From: Anastrepha obliqua
Taxonomy: Eukaryota; Arthropoda; Insecta; Diptera; Tephritidae
Length of the DNA: 64,000 nucleotides
NCBI RefSeq assembly: GCF_027943255.1
Contig: NC_072896.1
Span: 45,720,501-45,784,500 of the forward strand
Direction of reading: 5' to 3'
Shown here: piece after piece, positions 54,689 to 64,000 of the stretch
How positions within the stretch are numbered: the first letter of the stretch is position 1
Layout: each line of letters starts with the position of its first letter
The notes under the pieces: model-generated
Seen by the model: the letters and a program-made list of their open reading frames with translations, nothing else
The model's database searches: none
What the model was told of the DNA's origin: nothing
Program-made: the position numbers and the translations under genes

Positions 54689-55715
54689 CCTGCAAGTCAA
54701 GTATATTTACTGACGGTTCTAAGCTTCATGAACATATAGGTGGAGGAGTTTACTGTGAAAGGCTGGGCATCAGTGCATCTTTTCGCTTGCCTAATTAGTG
54801 TAGTGTCTTTCAGGCACGATAACAAGGCAAGATAGGGCTTATTGCTCTTAAAGAAGAGATCCCTAACTAAAGGGGTTTCCAATAACATATGTTATTTTGA
54901 ATAGAATGGAGATGATTAACGATTTTTTAAGGCCGGAATTGGATAGTATTGATCTGAACAACGTTTATTTTCAACAAGACGGCGCTAAGTGCCACACAAG
55001 CAACGAAACCATTGATCTTTTACGCGAAAAGTTTTCGGACCGTGTTATCTCTCAAAGAGGTGATCACAATTGGCCACCGAGATCTTGCGAGTTTACACCT
55101 TGTGACTTTTTTCTTTGGGGCTACGGGAAAGTGAAGGTCTACCCCAACAGCCCAGGGTCGATTCAAGACCTCAAAGATGGAATTGGTGAGGCTTCGAGGA
55201 TATAGGGTAGCTACTTTGCAATTCGGTTATGGAAAATTTCATGAAAAGGAGATTGTCCTGTAAGCGTGTTCGTGGCGGTCATTTGCCTGATGTTACTTTC
55301 CACTGTTAACGGCATACCTTCCCCTTTATAATGAAATAAACATCCGATCATTTAATATATATTAAAAACTAGCATTTTTCTTTGAATATCAAAATAACAC
55401 CTTTTGTTCGAAAACCCTTTATGTGTCTACTCGGATAGTCAGGAAGCTCTGAAATTGTTAGTCAGTAAAACACTCGTCAAAGCGGTAGAACATCTCCTAT
55501 GTATCATACATGCATTTCTCTATACGGAAAAGGGCTTTCCATCCCCGGATTCGCCTTTCTTGACAGCATTGAGTCGGTCTCTCAATAGGGTTGCCGAAAT
55601 TAACAAAATTCATTCAATCCACAAGTTGGTTCAGAGAAGATTCAGAAGTGTAAAGGACGAGCTACATTGGTATCTCAATGTGTCGGATGACAGCTGCTCA
55701 GCCTAATCTAACCTA
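54689..55715 (+). mobile_element. LINE RNase H fragment interrupted by a mariner
   Basis: Left piece (54689-54869): SSIFTDGSKLHEHIGGGVYC (first catalytic Asp), SASFRLPN, a stop, CSVFQAR. Right piece (from 55422): CVYSDSQEALKLLVSKTLV, the third acidic residue in SDSQ, then a degraded continuation to about 55715 (CTAATCTAACCTAACTGA at the end). The two halves belong to one RNase H domain and are separated by the mariner at 54870-55419. Dead by stops as well as by insertion. Confidence 0.8.
54870..55419 (+). mobile_element. 550-bp DD41D mariner inserted in LINE RNase H
   Basis: TA on both sides (54868-54869 and 55420-55421). Ends AAGGGGTTTCCAATAACA and AAAGGGTTTTCGAACAAAAG-like, the same family as 1765-2707. 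The 5' half is deleted; 54897-55205 encodes EMINDFLRPELDSIDLNNVY, FQQDGAKCHTSNETIDLL (second Asp), FTPCDFFLWGYGKVKVYP (third Asp, 41 residues later). It complements its relative at 1.8 kb, which keeps the 5' half and lacks the third Asp. Confidence 0.92.
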
Positions 55716-55844
55716 ACTGATATTGATAAAATGCACATCAAAAGAAGCTTTGCGAACTACAAGAGGCCAAAGATTTGTCTGATGGAAAATTTATTTCTGG
55801 TTTGCTTAAGTACTTCCGTGATCAAAACCTCTGTGAAAGATGGA

Positions 55845-56235
55845 TTTAGAATTTGCTAGCAACTTTTTCCGAGTCGAGATAGTGAACAATCGAAACAGAA
55901 GAAGGACCAGGTGGGTCAGTCAGCCAACAAGGTTAAGGCGACGATTTCTTAGGATGTGTGTGTTACCATTCGTGTAGCTTGAAGCAGAGAAAAATGCCTC
56001 TTTCAAGGGGACAGTGAGCCGCTCGGGTTTCCAAAAGTGAAATCGCATGAATTGGGTTTTGAAATGCTAGCTCATACAGCATATTCTGAAGAAATCGCTC
56101 GACCGCCAAAGATTTGGTCGAGCGAGAAGACCCTAGAGGAGACAAATGTGTATTTTGAAGGCCTCGAGAAAAGATATTATTGGTAGAGCTTCAAAAAATT
56201 GGTGAAACGTCAGAGGAAGTTTGCTGCGATGAAAG
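55845..56235 (+). pseudogene. Mariner transposase C-terminal relic
   Basis: The + strand in several frames: DQVGQSANKVKATIS (cf. QSAxKVMAxVFWD), then HELGFEMLAHTAYSEEIA (cf. KLHELGFELLPHPPYSPDLA), KIWSSEKTLEETNVYFEGLE, RYYW and FKKLVKRQRKFAAMKGDYNKK. This matches the C-terminal third of DD34D mariners (mauritiana-like). The catalytic Asp positions are not preserved. No termini found. Confidence 0.65.
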
Positions 56236-56538
56236 GAGATTATAATAAAAAATATATCATTATTTTTGTCTTGAAAGTTTTTTCTTTAAAATTTCAAGGA
56301 CGTATTGCTCTTTCCTCATAATTTCCAATTCTCCTAAATAAAAACGCATGCTTCGAAGTGATATTTTCCCTGAATTAAAAAGAATGCCCTCGGTGAATTG
56401 GCAACATATTAAGATCGCAAATATATATTTATTAAATAGTACCAAAACTCAAATTCTCAAGAAACTTGAGTAGTAGTCACTATTATATATAGGTAAAGTC
56501 TTAAGGAAGACAAGAAATATAATATACGAATGAATTAA

Positions 56539-57154
56539 TGGGTCTCGGTGGTCTAGAGCTCGAAAATTTAAGGTATTTTCAGAAATTTTTTTTTAATGAA
56601 ATAAAAAGCAAATTTTTTTTATTTTAATAATTTAAAAAACGGCGCTGAAGTTGACCCTCCCGAAAAATTGGACGGTGTTGTCCATTTTGGGTCTTCTATT
56701 TATCTGAAACAGAAAAAACAAGAAAAATATTAATCAGTATGACTGTAGCTATGTCCCGTACTAGAATAAAAGAAATAAACTTGACAAAATGGCGAGGTTT
56801 TGACACTCTAAAAATCGTGTTTTGTTCAGTTTTTTAATAAAAAAAATACGAAATAATTAAAATATTAATATGATTCTAGTACGGGCGATAGCCATTGATG
56901 TTGTGAACAACTTATTAAAATTTCACACCATTGGGTTTTTTTCTTTCGAAATAATTGAGTTTAAAGTTTTGAGAGCGGATAATGCGATCATTAATGCCTC
57001 CGCGTGGCGGATCTGACACTTCCTGCTAAAACGGCTGTAGAATCGAAAATACTGGGAATATCCTTCCGAAAATTTGGCAGTATATTTTTTAAAGCCTATA
57101 CTTTCGATATATAAAAAAATCGATTTTTTGAAAATTCTAGACCAGCGGGACCCC
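56539..57154. mobile_element. 616-bp TTAA-flanked non-autonomous DNA element
   Basis: TTAA at 56535-56538 and 57155-57158. Inverted termini TGGGTCTCGGTGGTCTAGA (left) and GGGGTCCCGCTGGTCTAGA (right, reversed), about 20 bp with few mismatches. AT-rich noncoding interior. TTAA duplication is the signature of piggyBac- and Kolobok-type transposases. A piggyBac-like relic is present at 62830-63700, but its ends are not visible for comparison. Confidence 0.65.
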
Positions 57155-57240
57155 TTAAATGTTGTGGATGAGAAGACAGGCCTTCAGTAAAACGAAAAGA
57201 AATTTGTACTCGAAAGTAGGTACGAAGTTTATTAACATTA

Positions 57241-57390
57241 CAAGGTGTGTTCAAAAGGTATAGCGAATTTTGGACTTTCGCAGGTTACGTATATTCGAAT
57301 TTCGATTTTTTTATGACGATATGTTGATATTCATGTCTCTCACACATGCCGGCGAGTGCGGTTGTGTTTTGAATAACTTTATTACTAATC
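57241..57390 (+). mobile_element. Terminal fragment of a mariner
   Basis: Preceded by TA. AAGGTGTGTTCAAAAGGTAT, then GTTACGTATATTCGAATTTC and CACATGCCGGCGAGT match the right end (reversed) of the mariner at 60211-61041 over ~120 bp. Transposase coding is absent; homology fades after about 57370. Confidence 0.8.
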
Positions 57391-57544
57391 ACAAAAAAAA
57401 ATTTTAAGTAATGAAAATCCCTATTTTGACCTTTAGGTGCTTTATTGCTTTTATGTTTGTGTACTAGAGGTGTTAAGTTCACAAGTGTCAAATATGGGTA
57501 AAGTACGACACCATTTGCAAACATTATAAATCTTATGGTAGGGT

Positions 57545-59200
57545 GATTCAGACGCAAGAAACGAGAACAGGAGAAGCGTGAGCGTGAGCTGCTAGAGGAG
57601 TACAGGGGCAGGAATGATGCTCGAAAATTCTATCAACAAGTCAAGCGTCTGACACAAGGTTTCAAGACCGGAGCATCAGCCTGCAGAGATAAAAACGGAA
57701 ATCTGGTTATGGATACACAGTCCACACTGGGCATATGGAGGGAACACTTCTGCAATTTACTTGCTGGCGATGACGCACACAATTCCGACCCAGTAGAAGA
57801 TGACCCGATACCGCCAATCGACGATAATTTGGACGTTCCACCACCTAGTCATGCCGAAGTCAGAGTTGGCATTCAGCGGCTCAAGAATAACAAAGCGGTT
57901 GGCGCTGACGGCTTGTCCGCTGAATTGTTCAAGACTGGCGGCGATGTGCTGATAGGGAGCATGCATCAGCTCATCTGCAAAATATGGCTAGCAGAAATCA
58001 TGCCAGACGATTGGAATCTCAGTGCCCTTTGTCCTGTACTGAAGAAGGGTGACCCGACGATCTGCACCAACTACCGGGGCATCAGTCTTCTAACCATCGC
58101 CTACAAGGTCCTGTCTAGCGTCCTATGTGGAAGACTTAAGCCGTTTGCCAACACACTGATCGGGTCTTATCAGTGCGGCTTCAGAAGTGCTAAGTCGACC
58201 AGATTTTCACATTACGCCAAATCCTGGAAAAGACCCATCATCGCTTTGTCGACTATAAAGCTGCGTTCGATAGCCCGATAAGGGATTGCCTGTACGCCAC
58301 CATGTCTGAGTTCGGTATACCAACGAAGCTCATACGGCTTTGCAAAAAGACGTTGAGCAACACAACCAGCTCCGTCAAGGTAGGAAGTAACCCCTCCAAG
58401 CTATTCAATACCGTTCGAGGTTTCACACAAGGCGATCCACTGTCATGCAACCTCTTCAACTTCGTGATGGAAGGGGTGCACCGAAAAGCAGGTGCGCATC
58501 GTAATGGCACTATTTTTTACAAATGTGTCCAGCTCCTTGCGTACGCCGATGACATTGACATTATTGGCCGCTGTAAGCGGGATGTCATCGAAGTTGTGCC
58601 GGAATTTATTTATCTTGACACCGCCGTTAACAGCAACAACGATATCAGCCTGGAGATCAAACGGAGAATCACTCTTGCTAATAGGTGTTACTATGGGCTA
58701 AGTAAGCAATTGAGTAGTCGAGCCCTCTCTCGTATGACCAAACTGACACTTTACAAGACGCTCATCATACCCCTGTTGCTTTATGCCGCAGAGGCATGGG
58801 TAGTGTCACAAAGCGATGCAGCCGCTCTTGGGATGTTCGAATGAAAAGTTCTTCGGTCCTGTGCGCGTTGGCGAAGACTACCATTCAAGAATGAACCACG
58901 AGCTGTATGAGCCCTACGTCGACATTGACGTAGTTCAACGCATCGCCATCCAACGGCTGCGTTGGCTAGGACATGTCGTGCGTATGGATGAAGAAGCTCC
59001 AGCAAAGAAGGTGTTCGAGGACGAAGTCCAAGGAAGCCGACGCAGAGGAAGACCATTGCTTCGGTGGAAAGACCAAGTGGTGTACAGAATTGGAGAAGGC
59101 GTGCGCGGAGCAGAGGCGCCCGGAGAGAGCTAGTGAGGTCGGCCGTAACTCGGTAACGGGTTGTTATGGCCACCTAAGTAAGTATTTAAGGGTGATTAAT
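57545..59200 (+). mobile_element. RTE-like LINE body (RT and C-terminus)
   Basis: The + strand: REQEKRERELLEEYRGRNDA, RKFYQQVKRLTQGFKTG (linker); then RT in 57709-58281 (VGIQRLKNNKAVGADGLSAE, LCPVLKKGDPTICTNYRGIS, YQCGFRSAKST). A frameshift leads to 58302-58844: FTQGDPLSCNLFNFVMEGV and LLAYADDIDIIGR (catalytic YADD). About 60-70 residues after YADD are deleted, then FIYLDTAVNSNNDISLEIKR, TLYKTLIIPLLLYAAEAWV, a stop, and in 58816-59133 MNHELYEPYVDIDVVQRIAI and RRRGRPLLRWKDQV. Clade name is tentative. 42310-42765 is a shorter copy. Confidence 0.87.
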
Positions 59201-60208
59201 TTTGTGCCACCTTAGTTGATGATGGCCTCCGTGGACTCTACTTTCTGGAAGGAAAGCTGGGCCGCTTGGAGCAATGTGCTACCAGGTCAATATTTTACGA
59301 TCCGTCCCCTTTTTTTCAGTAAAGCAAGGCACACTTAAGGTAAACTACTATTTAGTAGTATTTCCAGACCAAGCGAGGACTAGACAATTTGCGCTCTCAA
59401 AAAAGGAAAAGACGGATTGACCATTTAGATTATAGAATATTTAAATTCAATATCATACTTCTTAAATATACCACACATGACGCTATAATAATAAAAAAAA
59501 AGGCTTGGGTAATCGGAATAACTTTCTGGAATGTGAACCCTACCGTATAAGCCACAATGCGCAAGCAATTTGCAAATGCCGCGTTTGCTTAGTACCGAAA
59601 ACTCACCTGGCAGAGGCGTTGACATGAGCTGCTACATATTCGACGAGTTTGTGAATTGCCAACGACTTATGTACAAATATGGGTGCAAATGTATATCCCA
59701 GTCATGTGTATGTGCATATGTGCTCACGCTTCGCTCAACTAGAAATCTGTGAAATGGTTGTCAATGTCTTTTGTATTAAACGAAATTTAATACATAGAAT
59801 GGTTGCAAACAGCTTTCTACTCTTCTCGTTGACAAAGATGTGGAATCCACAGAAACTTTTTAGTACAAAAATTAAGACCTTCGCTGGCTTAACATTTAAT
59901 GCGCGACGAAATCAACTTCGATGAGTTGGATTGAAAATTCTTGCGTTCTGCTCTTTTCGCAATCGAGTGGCTCACGAATTTGAATGCCAGCAAATATACA
60001 CATCTGGGAAATGAGAATGAACGTATGTGGCAAGAACTTTGTTGGCTTTAAGCGAGTGAACATTGATTAAAATCTCTCTTCTAGATGGAAATTCTTGGAA
60101 ACAATTATGAATAATTCCAAAGGTAACGGAACATGTGTGTGCGGACAGACAAGTGAACGTTTTGTGCGTGTGAATTTATAATGGAAAAATATTTTGCGTA
60201 TCTACATA
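59201..60208. other. No recognised feature
   Basis: No TE or gene motif recognised. The first ~150 bp may be 3' UTR of the RTE-like element. Confidence 0.4.
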
Positions 60209-60210
60209 TA

Positions 60211-61041
60211 TGAGGTGTGTTCAAAAAGTATCGCGAATTTTGTGTTTTTTCAAAAATCATTTATTTATTCATTAATATCTATTTTGTTCCCTTCACAGTA
60301 ATCCCCATGAGATATTATGCACTTGTGACAATCTTTTTATCCAATCTTCGAAGCACTTCAAAAATTCATTTTTTTATCTTGTTCAGTTCCTCCTTCGATG
60401 CCGTCTTTATCTCGTCAATCTTAGCGTAGTGTCGTCCTTTCATGGGCCCCTTCAGTTTCGGGAACAAGAAAAAGTCACAGGGAGCAGTTTGGCTACGAAT
60501 TTTGCGGCGACCCATCTCATGCCTAAATCATTGAAAAAAAATCGAATGGCAGGAGCCAATTGATATGTCTAGGTCCTCAGCAACTTCTCTAACGGTGATT
60601 CGTCGATTGGCCAATACCATTTTCTTCACTTCATCAATTTGTTCGTCAGTTGTTGAAGTGCTCGGGCGTCCGGCACGCTTTTGGTCGTTCACATTTTCTC
60701 GGCCTTCTGAGAACATGTTGTACCACCGATAAACGTTGCTTTGGTCCAAAGTAGCTTCTCCGTATGACACAGTCAACATTCGGAATACCTCCGCGCACTA
60801 AATTTCGTTTTTCACACAAAATTTGATAAAGATTCTTTGATCCATCTTCTTGTATAGGTGAAAAAAATCGAAGACGAGCCGAAACACGTGCAACCAGTAG
60901 CTGTCAACATTTAACTCAACATTCAAAATGGCCGAACTCGCCGGCATGAATGAGAGACATGAGTACCAACAAAAAATCGAAATTCGAATATACGTAACTT
61001 GCGAAAATTCAAAATTCCCTATACTTTTTGAACACACCTCG
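60211..61041 (-). mobile_element. DD34D mariner with central deletion
   Basis: 831 bp; TA on both sides (60209-60210 and 61042-61043); termini GAGGTGTGTTCAAAAAGTAT at both ends, followed by CGCGAATTTT or AGGGAATTTT. The reverse strand keeps the HTH domain (60779-60528: LTVSYGEATLDQSNVYRWYN, MFSEGRENVNDQKRAGRPST, TTDEQIDEVKKMVLANRRIT) and, after a deletion at about 60500-60530, the C-terminal part from the third Asp (APCDFFLFPKLKGPMKGRHY, IDEIKTASKEELNKIKK). The first two catalytic Asp residues are gone. One-end copy at 57241. Confidence 0.92.
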
Positions 61042-61043
61042 TA

Positions 61044-61849
61044 TATGTAGGTATGTAAATGCAGTTGTTGTTGTCGTAAGAGCATTAAACCTTTCCAATA
61101 TCTTTTTGGTGAATGCTGCTGAAGTGACAGTCCTTGGCCGAGTCACTCAGATACGTAGACTCGACTGCAGTTTGAAGCGGCAACTTTCAGTATTATAACT
61201 TTTAATATCGATTTCTGGGGTGAGCGCTTTTCATCATTAAACACACAAAAAAAAATCATGGAATCACATCAGATAGTTTGATTGTGGATGAAAGTTTTCA
61301 AGCGATATGTGTAATTAAAAATCAATTTCGAATGAAAATAAGTGTCAAAGGGTAAATTTGATCCGAACCGAACTCAACGCGGGTATGGCATAACTTAGTA
61401 AAATTTAATTAAAACTGGCGTTGGATTTTTGAACTTAAACAAGTTCATGGAAAATGCTTATAATTTCATAGGAACGAACGAATATTTAGGGTTAACCCTC
61501 AAATGCATGATTTTTTGATTGTGCGCAAAAAATTATTTTAGACTAATTTTTGGTCAAAATGAACGAGTTTGAAGTCTAATAAAAAATTAGACTCTTTCCT
61601 TACCTTGTACAAGGAAAAATACCTATCCAGAGCTTTGGTTTGATTGGACATTTACGTTTAAATTTTTCAAATGAATAATTCCTTTCGTTCGATATTAATT
61701 CTTATTTTACTCTTTATTTTAGGTTCTGGTACTCAAAGAAGCAACTTTTTGTACTTGAATTGCATAAATCAATGTTCCTTTTTTGTCGAGACAACTAGAA
61801 AGTACGACACTCAGACACAATTAAGGGCATTGTGCTGTACTCGGATACC
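61044..61849. other. No recognised feature
   Basis: AT-rich, no motif-bearing ORF. Confidence 0.4.
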
Positions 61850-62780
61850 CTTTTTAATTTTTTTTAAATCTACCCGACCTCCGAAAAAATCTGAGTACAT
61901 CTGGTGGTGCCAACGAACAAAGGTGGTTGCTTTTTAACACATCAGTGCCAAAAACCTCAAGCCTGATTCGAGCGAAGGCCGGGCAGACGTACAGAAAGTT
62001 GTCCGCCGTCTCATCCTCCTCCCCACATGCTGGGCAAAGTGCACTGTCTGAGAGGCCTACCTTTTCCACGTGCTTCGCCCACAGAAAGTGGCCCGTCATC
62101 AGTCCAACCAGCTGCCTACAGACCATTCTGCTTAATGATAAGAGGATTTGCGACAGTCGGTCGAACATGACAGGTAACATAAGTTTAGTCCATCTGCAGT
62201 CTCTCTCAGTCTGGTAGGCTCGCTTGTGAGTTAAAGTAACCCGTTTTCTAATCGTGGCCTTAATGGCTGCAGAAGGAAGTGACAGAACGGTCTCTGGGTC
62301 AAAGAAGTTGACCTGTGAGCACTTCCTAGCTAAGGACTTTGAGATCTCGTTACCCGCGATACCCACGTGTCCCGAGACCCAAGTAAGGAGTTTGAGATCT
62401 CGTTACCCGCGATTCGCACGTGTCCCGAGACCCAAGTAAGGAGTTTGAGATCTCGTTACCCGCGATTCGCACGTGTCCCGAGACCCAAGTAAGCATCAGG
62501 ATATTATGTCTACCTACATAGTTCACCTGGACTTACAGTACTCAATTACCCTTCAAGTGGTTGAGGGGCTGTCTACGGCCATGAGCGTAGCTTTGCTGTC
62601 ACTGCAGACACACACAGATCTGTCTCTCCATCTGTTTTCCACAACAAAGTTCTTCGCTTGAACAGCATACACCTCCGCCTGACACAGATGCGTGCATTCC
62701 AAGAGCAAAGTGCAGTTTTGTCCCGCTGGATTTCACGTAGCCACCCGATCTATCTAACATCTTACACCAATGACCAATCT
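61850..62780 (-). mobile_element. RNase H-bearing LINE, C-terminal region
   Basis: Reverse strand. From 62740: LCQAEVYAVQAKNFVVENRW (catalytic Glu), SVCVCSDSKATLMAVDSPST (catalytic Asp), then a segment amplified as a 53-bp tandem array, then ORF 62366-61854: GIAGNEISKSLARKCSQ (the expected ADE Asp is not preserved), ATIRKRVTLTHKRAYQTERD, RWTKLML, LVGLMTGHFLWAKHVEKVGL and CPACGEEDETADNFLYVCPAF (zinc-finger-like end). 170 codons are open at the C-terminus. It abuts the piggyBac-like relic at about 62800. Confidence 0.85.
62333..62493 (-). repeat. 53-bp tandem repeat, three copies, inside LINE RNase H
   Basis: The landmark GAGATCTCGTTACCCGCGAT occurs at 62341, 62394 and 62447, so the period is exactly 53 bp. 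On the reverse strand each unit encodes the RNase H segment around TWVSGHVGIAGNEIS. Because 53 is not a multiple of three, each extra copy shifts the frame, which destroys the domain. The copies differ at only a few bases. Confidence 0.93.
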
Positions 62781-62829
62781 GGTCGAAACTAATATCATTT
62801 TCTGGAAATAGGTTTTCTACGACACCGAT

Positions 62830-63700
62830 CGCTGTCATACAAGAGATGCCGAATTTGATGAACGACACCGACAACGGGACTGGAGAGAACCAAACAAACG
62901 AATTGATTCAGCGACTTCACTACGAAACTCAGGCAGTTGACAGCGTGTGACTCCTTTATGTAGGCGGTGATAGAAAATATAAAACGCATTTATCATTGCC
63001 TTTTCCAAGATATGATAAAGGATGAGATTTAACCACTTTCTAGAGTTCATACATATATGATAAGGGCCAATAAGCCCGTCCATCAAACCCACGCCTATTC
63101 ATGAAATCTATCTCTATGCATTCTTTATTTTGTCGATCCCATCGAGTAACTTTTTGAAATAGAGTTTCTGTATTTCGAGAGAAGAATTGTTGAAGATACC
63201 AAACGCTCTGTTTTTGTGTTGCGACATTAGAGATGTCGATACCGAAAGCTGTACCTATAAACTCATCGGAATAGCCATGAAATGCATTTTTGTAGCAAAT
63301 ACAGCATCAGAAGACAACTTGCAGCTTGTTACACAATTAACTCACACAACCAAGCTGAGTGAAGCGTAAAAATTATCGTTATAGATAATAGGATTGACGT
63401 TGTCCGGAACTGAGTAAAAATGGAAAGCATATGAGAGTCTGATCGAATCGCATATAGAGAAAAGTTTTCTGCACCATTTATGAGATTTAACTGGCAAATA
63501 TTGGCGGGTCGGGTAGCCTTGCATTTTTATTGAACAAATTTACTAATCGACCAACAGCGTGGGAACAGCCCAGCTTAAACCAAAAGCATGGCAACAACTT
63601 GAAATCTTTCATTAATGTGCTTGATGAACTCACTTTAAATAATCGACCGTAGCAAGGGTGGTCTTTGGCAATGGCAAGTCTATTTCGAGTCATCGTATTT
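62830..63700 (-). pseudogene. piggyBac-like transposase relic
   Basis: Reverse-strand pieces in order: YPTRQYLPVKSHKWCRKLFS, ICDSIRLSYAFHFYSV, YNDNFYASLSLVV (cf. FDNFYTSLPLV), then ETLFQKVTRWDRQNKECIEI, GVGLMDGLIGPYHICMNSRK, WLNLILYHILEKAMINAFYI and LPEFRSEVAES. These match the core and third-Asp region of piggyBac-family transposases (MGGVDxxDxxIGxYxxxxRxxKW...NAxxLY). The conserved GVD at the third catalytic Asp reads GVG, and frameshifts separate the blocks. N-terminus, Cys-rich tail and terminal repeats were not found. Confidence 0.7.
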
Positions 63701-64000
63701 TTTATTATTTCAAACGAATGTTTTCCCTAATACAAACGAACATTTGGATATCAATAGGCTGCCATGAAGAGCATGATGTCAATAAATTTTCGAAATTCAG
63801 CTCCATCTCTTACAAACCGGGTTTCGACATCTTTTTGACGACCATTAAAATTCATTTGCTCGACCAAGGACTAAACACGAAAAAACATATATTATATGAA
63901 ATGTTGAAGCAAGTGCGGTATTACTAAACTCCCCGTACATTTCGAAACTCATCTGTCAAGAAATATTTGAAGCAATCAAAAGTCGCCTTCAATACATTGA
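63701..64000. other. No recognised feature
   Basis: May include the decayed N-terminal part of the piggyBac-like relic, but I cannot read it. Confidence 0.35.

Noticed and set aside
62333..62493. CRISPR-like array
   Set aside because: The units are contiguous 53-bp tandem copies without spacers, and they encode part of RNase H.

Overview
This window looks like a repeat-saturated, gene-poor stretch of a dipteran insect genome, most likely a tephritid-type fruit fly. That is inferred from the AT-rich composition, the dipteran range of Tc1/mariner and non-LTR elements, several DD41D 'rosa-like' mariners (a group first known from Ceratitis), and a tRNA-derived SINE. The species cannot be fixed from sequence alone. 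I found no convincing host protein-coding gene, rRNA gene or functional tRNA gene. Almost everything recognisable is a transposable element or a relic of one.

Layout. 1-16 kb: small pieces of one non-LTR family with ACCT-type tails (1-130, 3205-3765, 8925-9425), two DD41D mariner relics (1.8-2.7 and 3.9-4.4 kb), a 619-bp near-perfect palindrome (8.2-8.8 kb), a possible ORF1-like relic (11.5-12.4 kb) and DD34D mariner scraps. 16-22.5 kb: three larger non-LTR bodies (15.9-17.9, 18.2-19.4 and 19.6-21.7 kb), then a DD41D mariner with both ends. 22.5-31 kb: an unassigned stretch with simple repeats, two DD34D mariners, an orphan piece of a protein with the GHSFLPNDRDF motif, and a Jockey-clade LINE. 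31-38 kb is the most informative part: a DD41D mini-element abutting a 174-bp derivative, a tRNA-SINE with perfect target-site duplications, and one Tc1-like element cut by three later insertions whose order can be read from target-site duplications. 38-49.7 kb: RNase H-bearing LINE fragments, a DD41D N+C deletion derivative, a second long noncoding repeat, and a 1.59-kb Tc1-like element with both ends. 49.7-52.1 kb: a nearly complete pogo/Tigger-like element carrying the second copy of the 174-bp unit. 54-64 kb: a DD37D relic, a mariner inserted into a LINE RNase H domain, a TTAA-flanked noncoding element, an RTE-like LINE body, another mariner, a LINE with a 53-bp tandem array in its RNase H region, and a piggyBac-like transposase relic.

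How the parts relate. Nearly all coding remnants carry stops, frameshifts or internal deletions, so none looks able to move itself. Precise TA target sites, intact terminal repeats and near-identical copies (the 174-bp unit, the 360-bp mariner) show that short non-autonomous derivatives moved recently, presumably using transposase made elsewhere in the genome. The most unusual signal is this 174-bp one-ended mariner derivative: it occurs twice, 19 kb apart, with the same length, the same breakpoints and TA on both sides. The nested Tc1 locus is a clean record of relative insertion ages.
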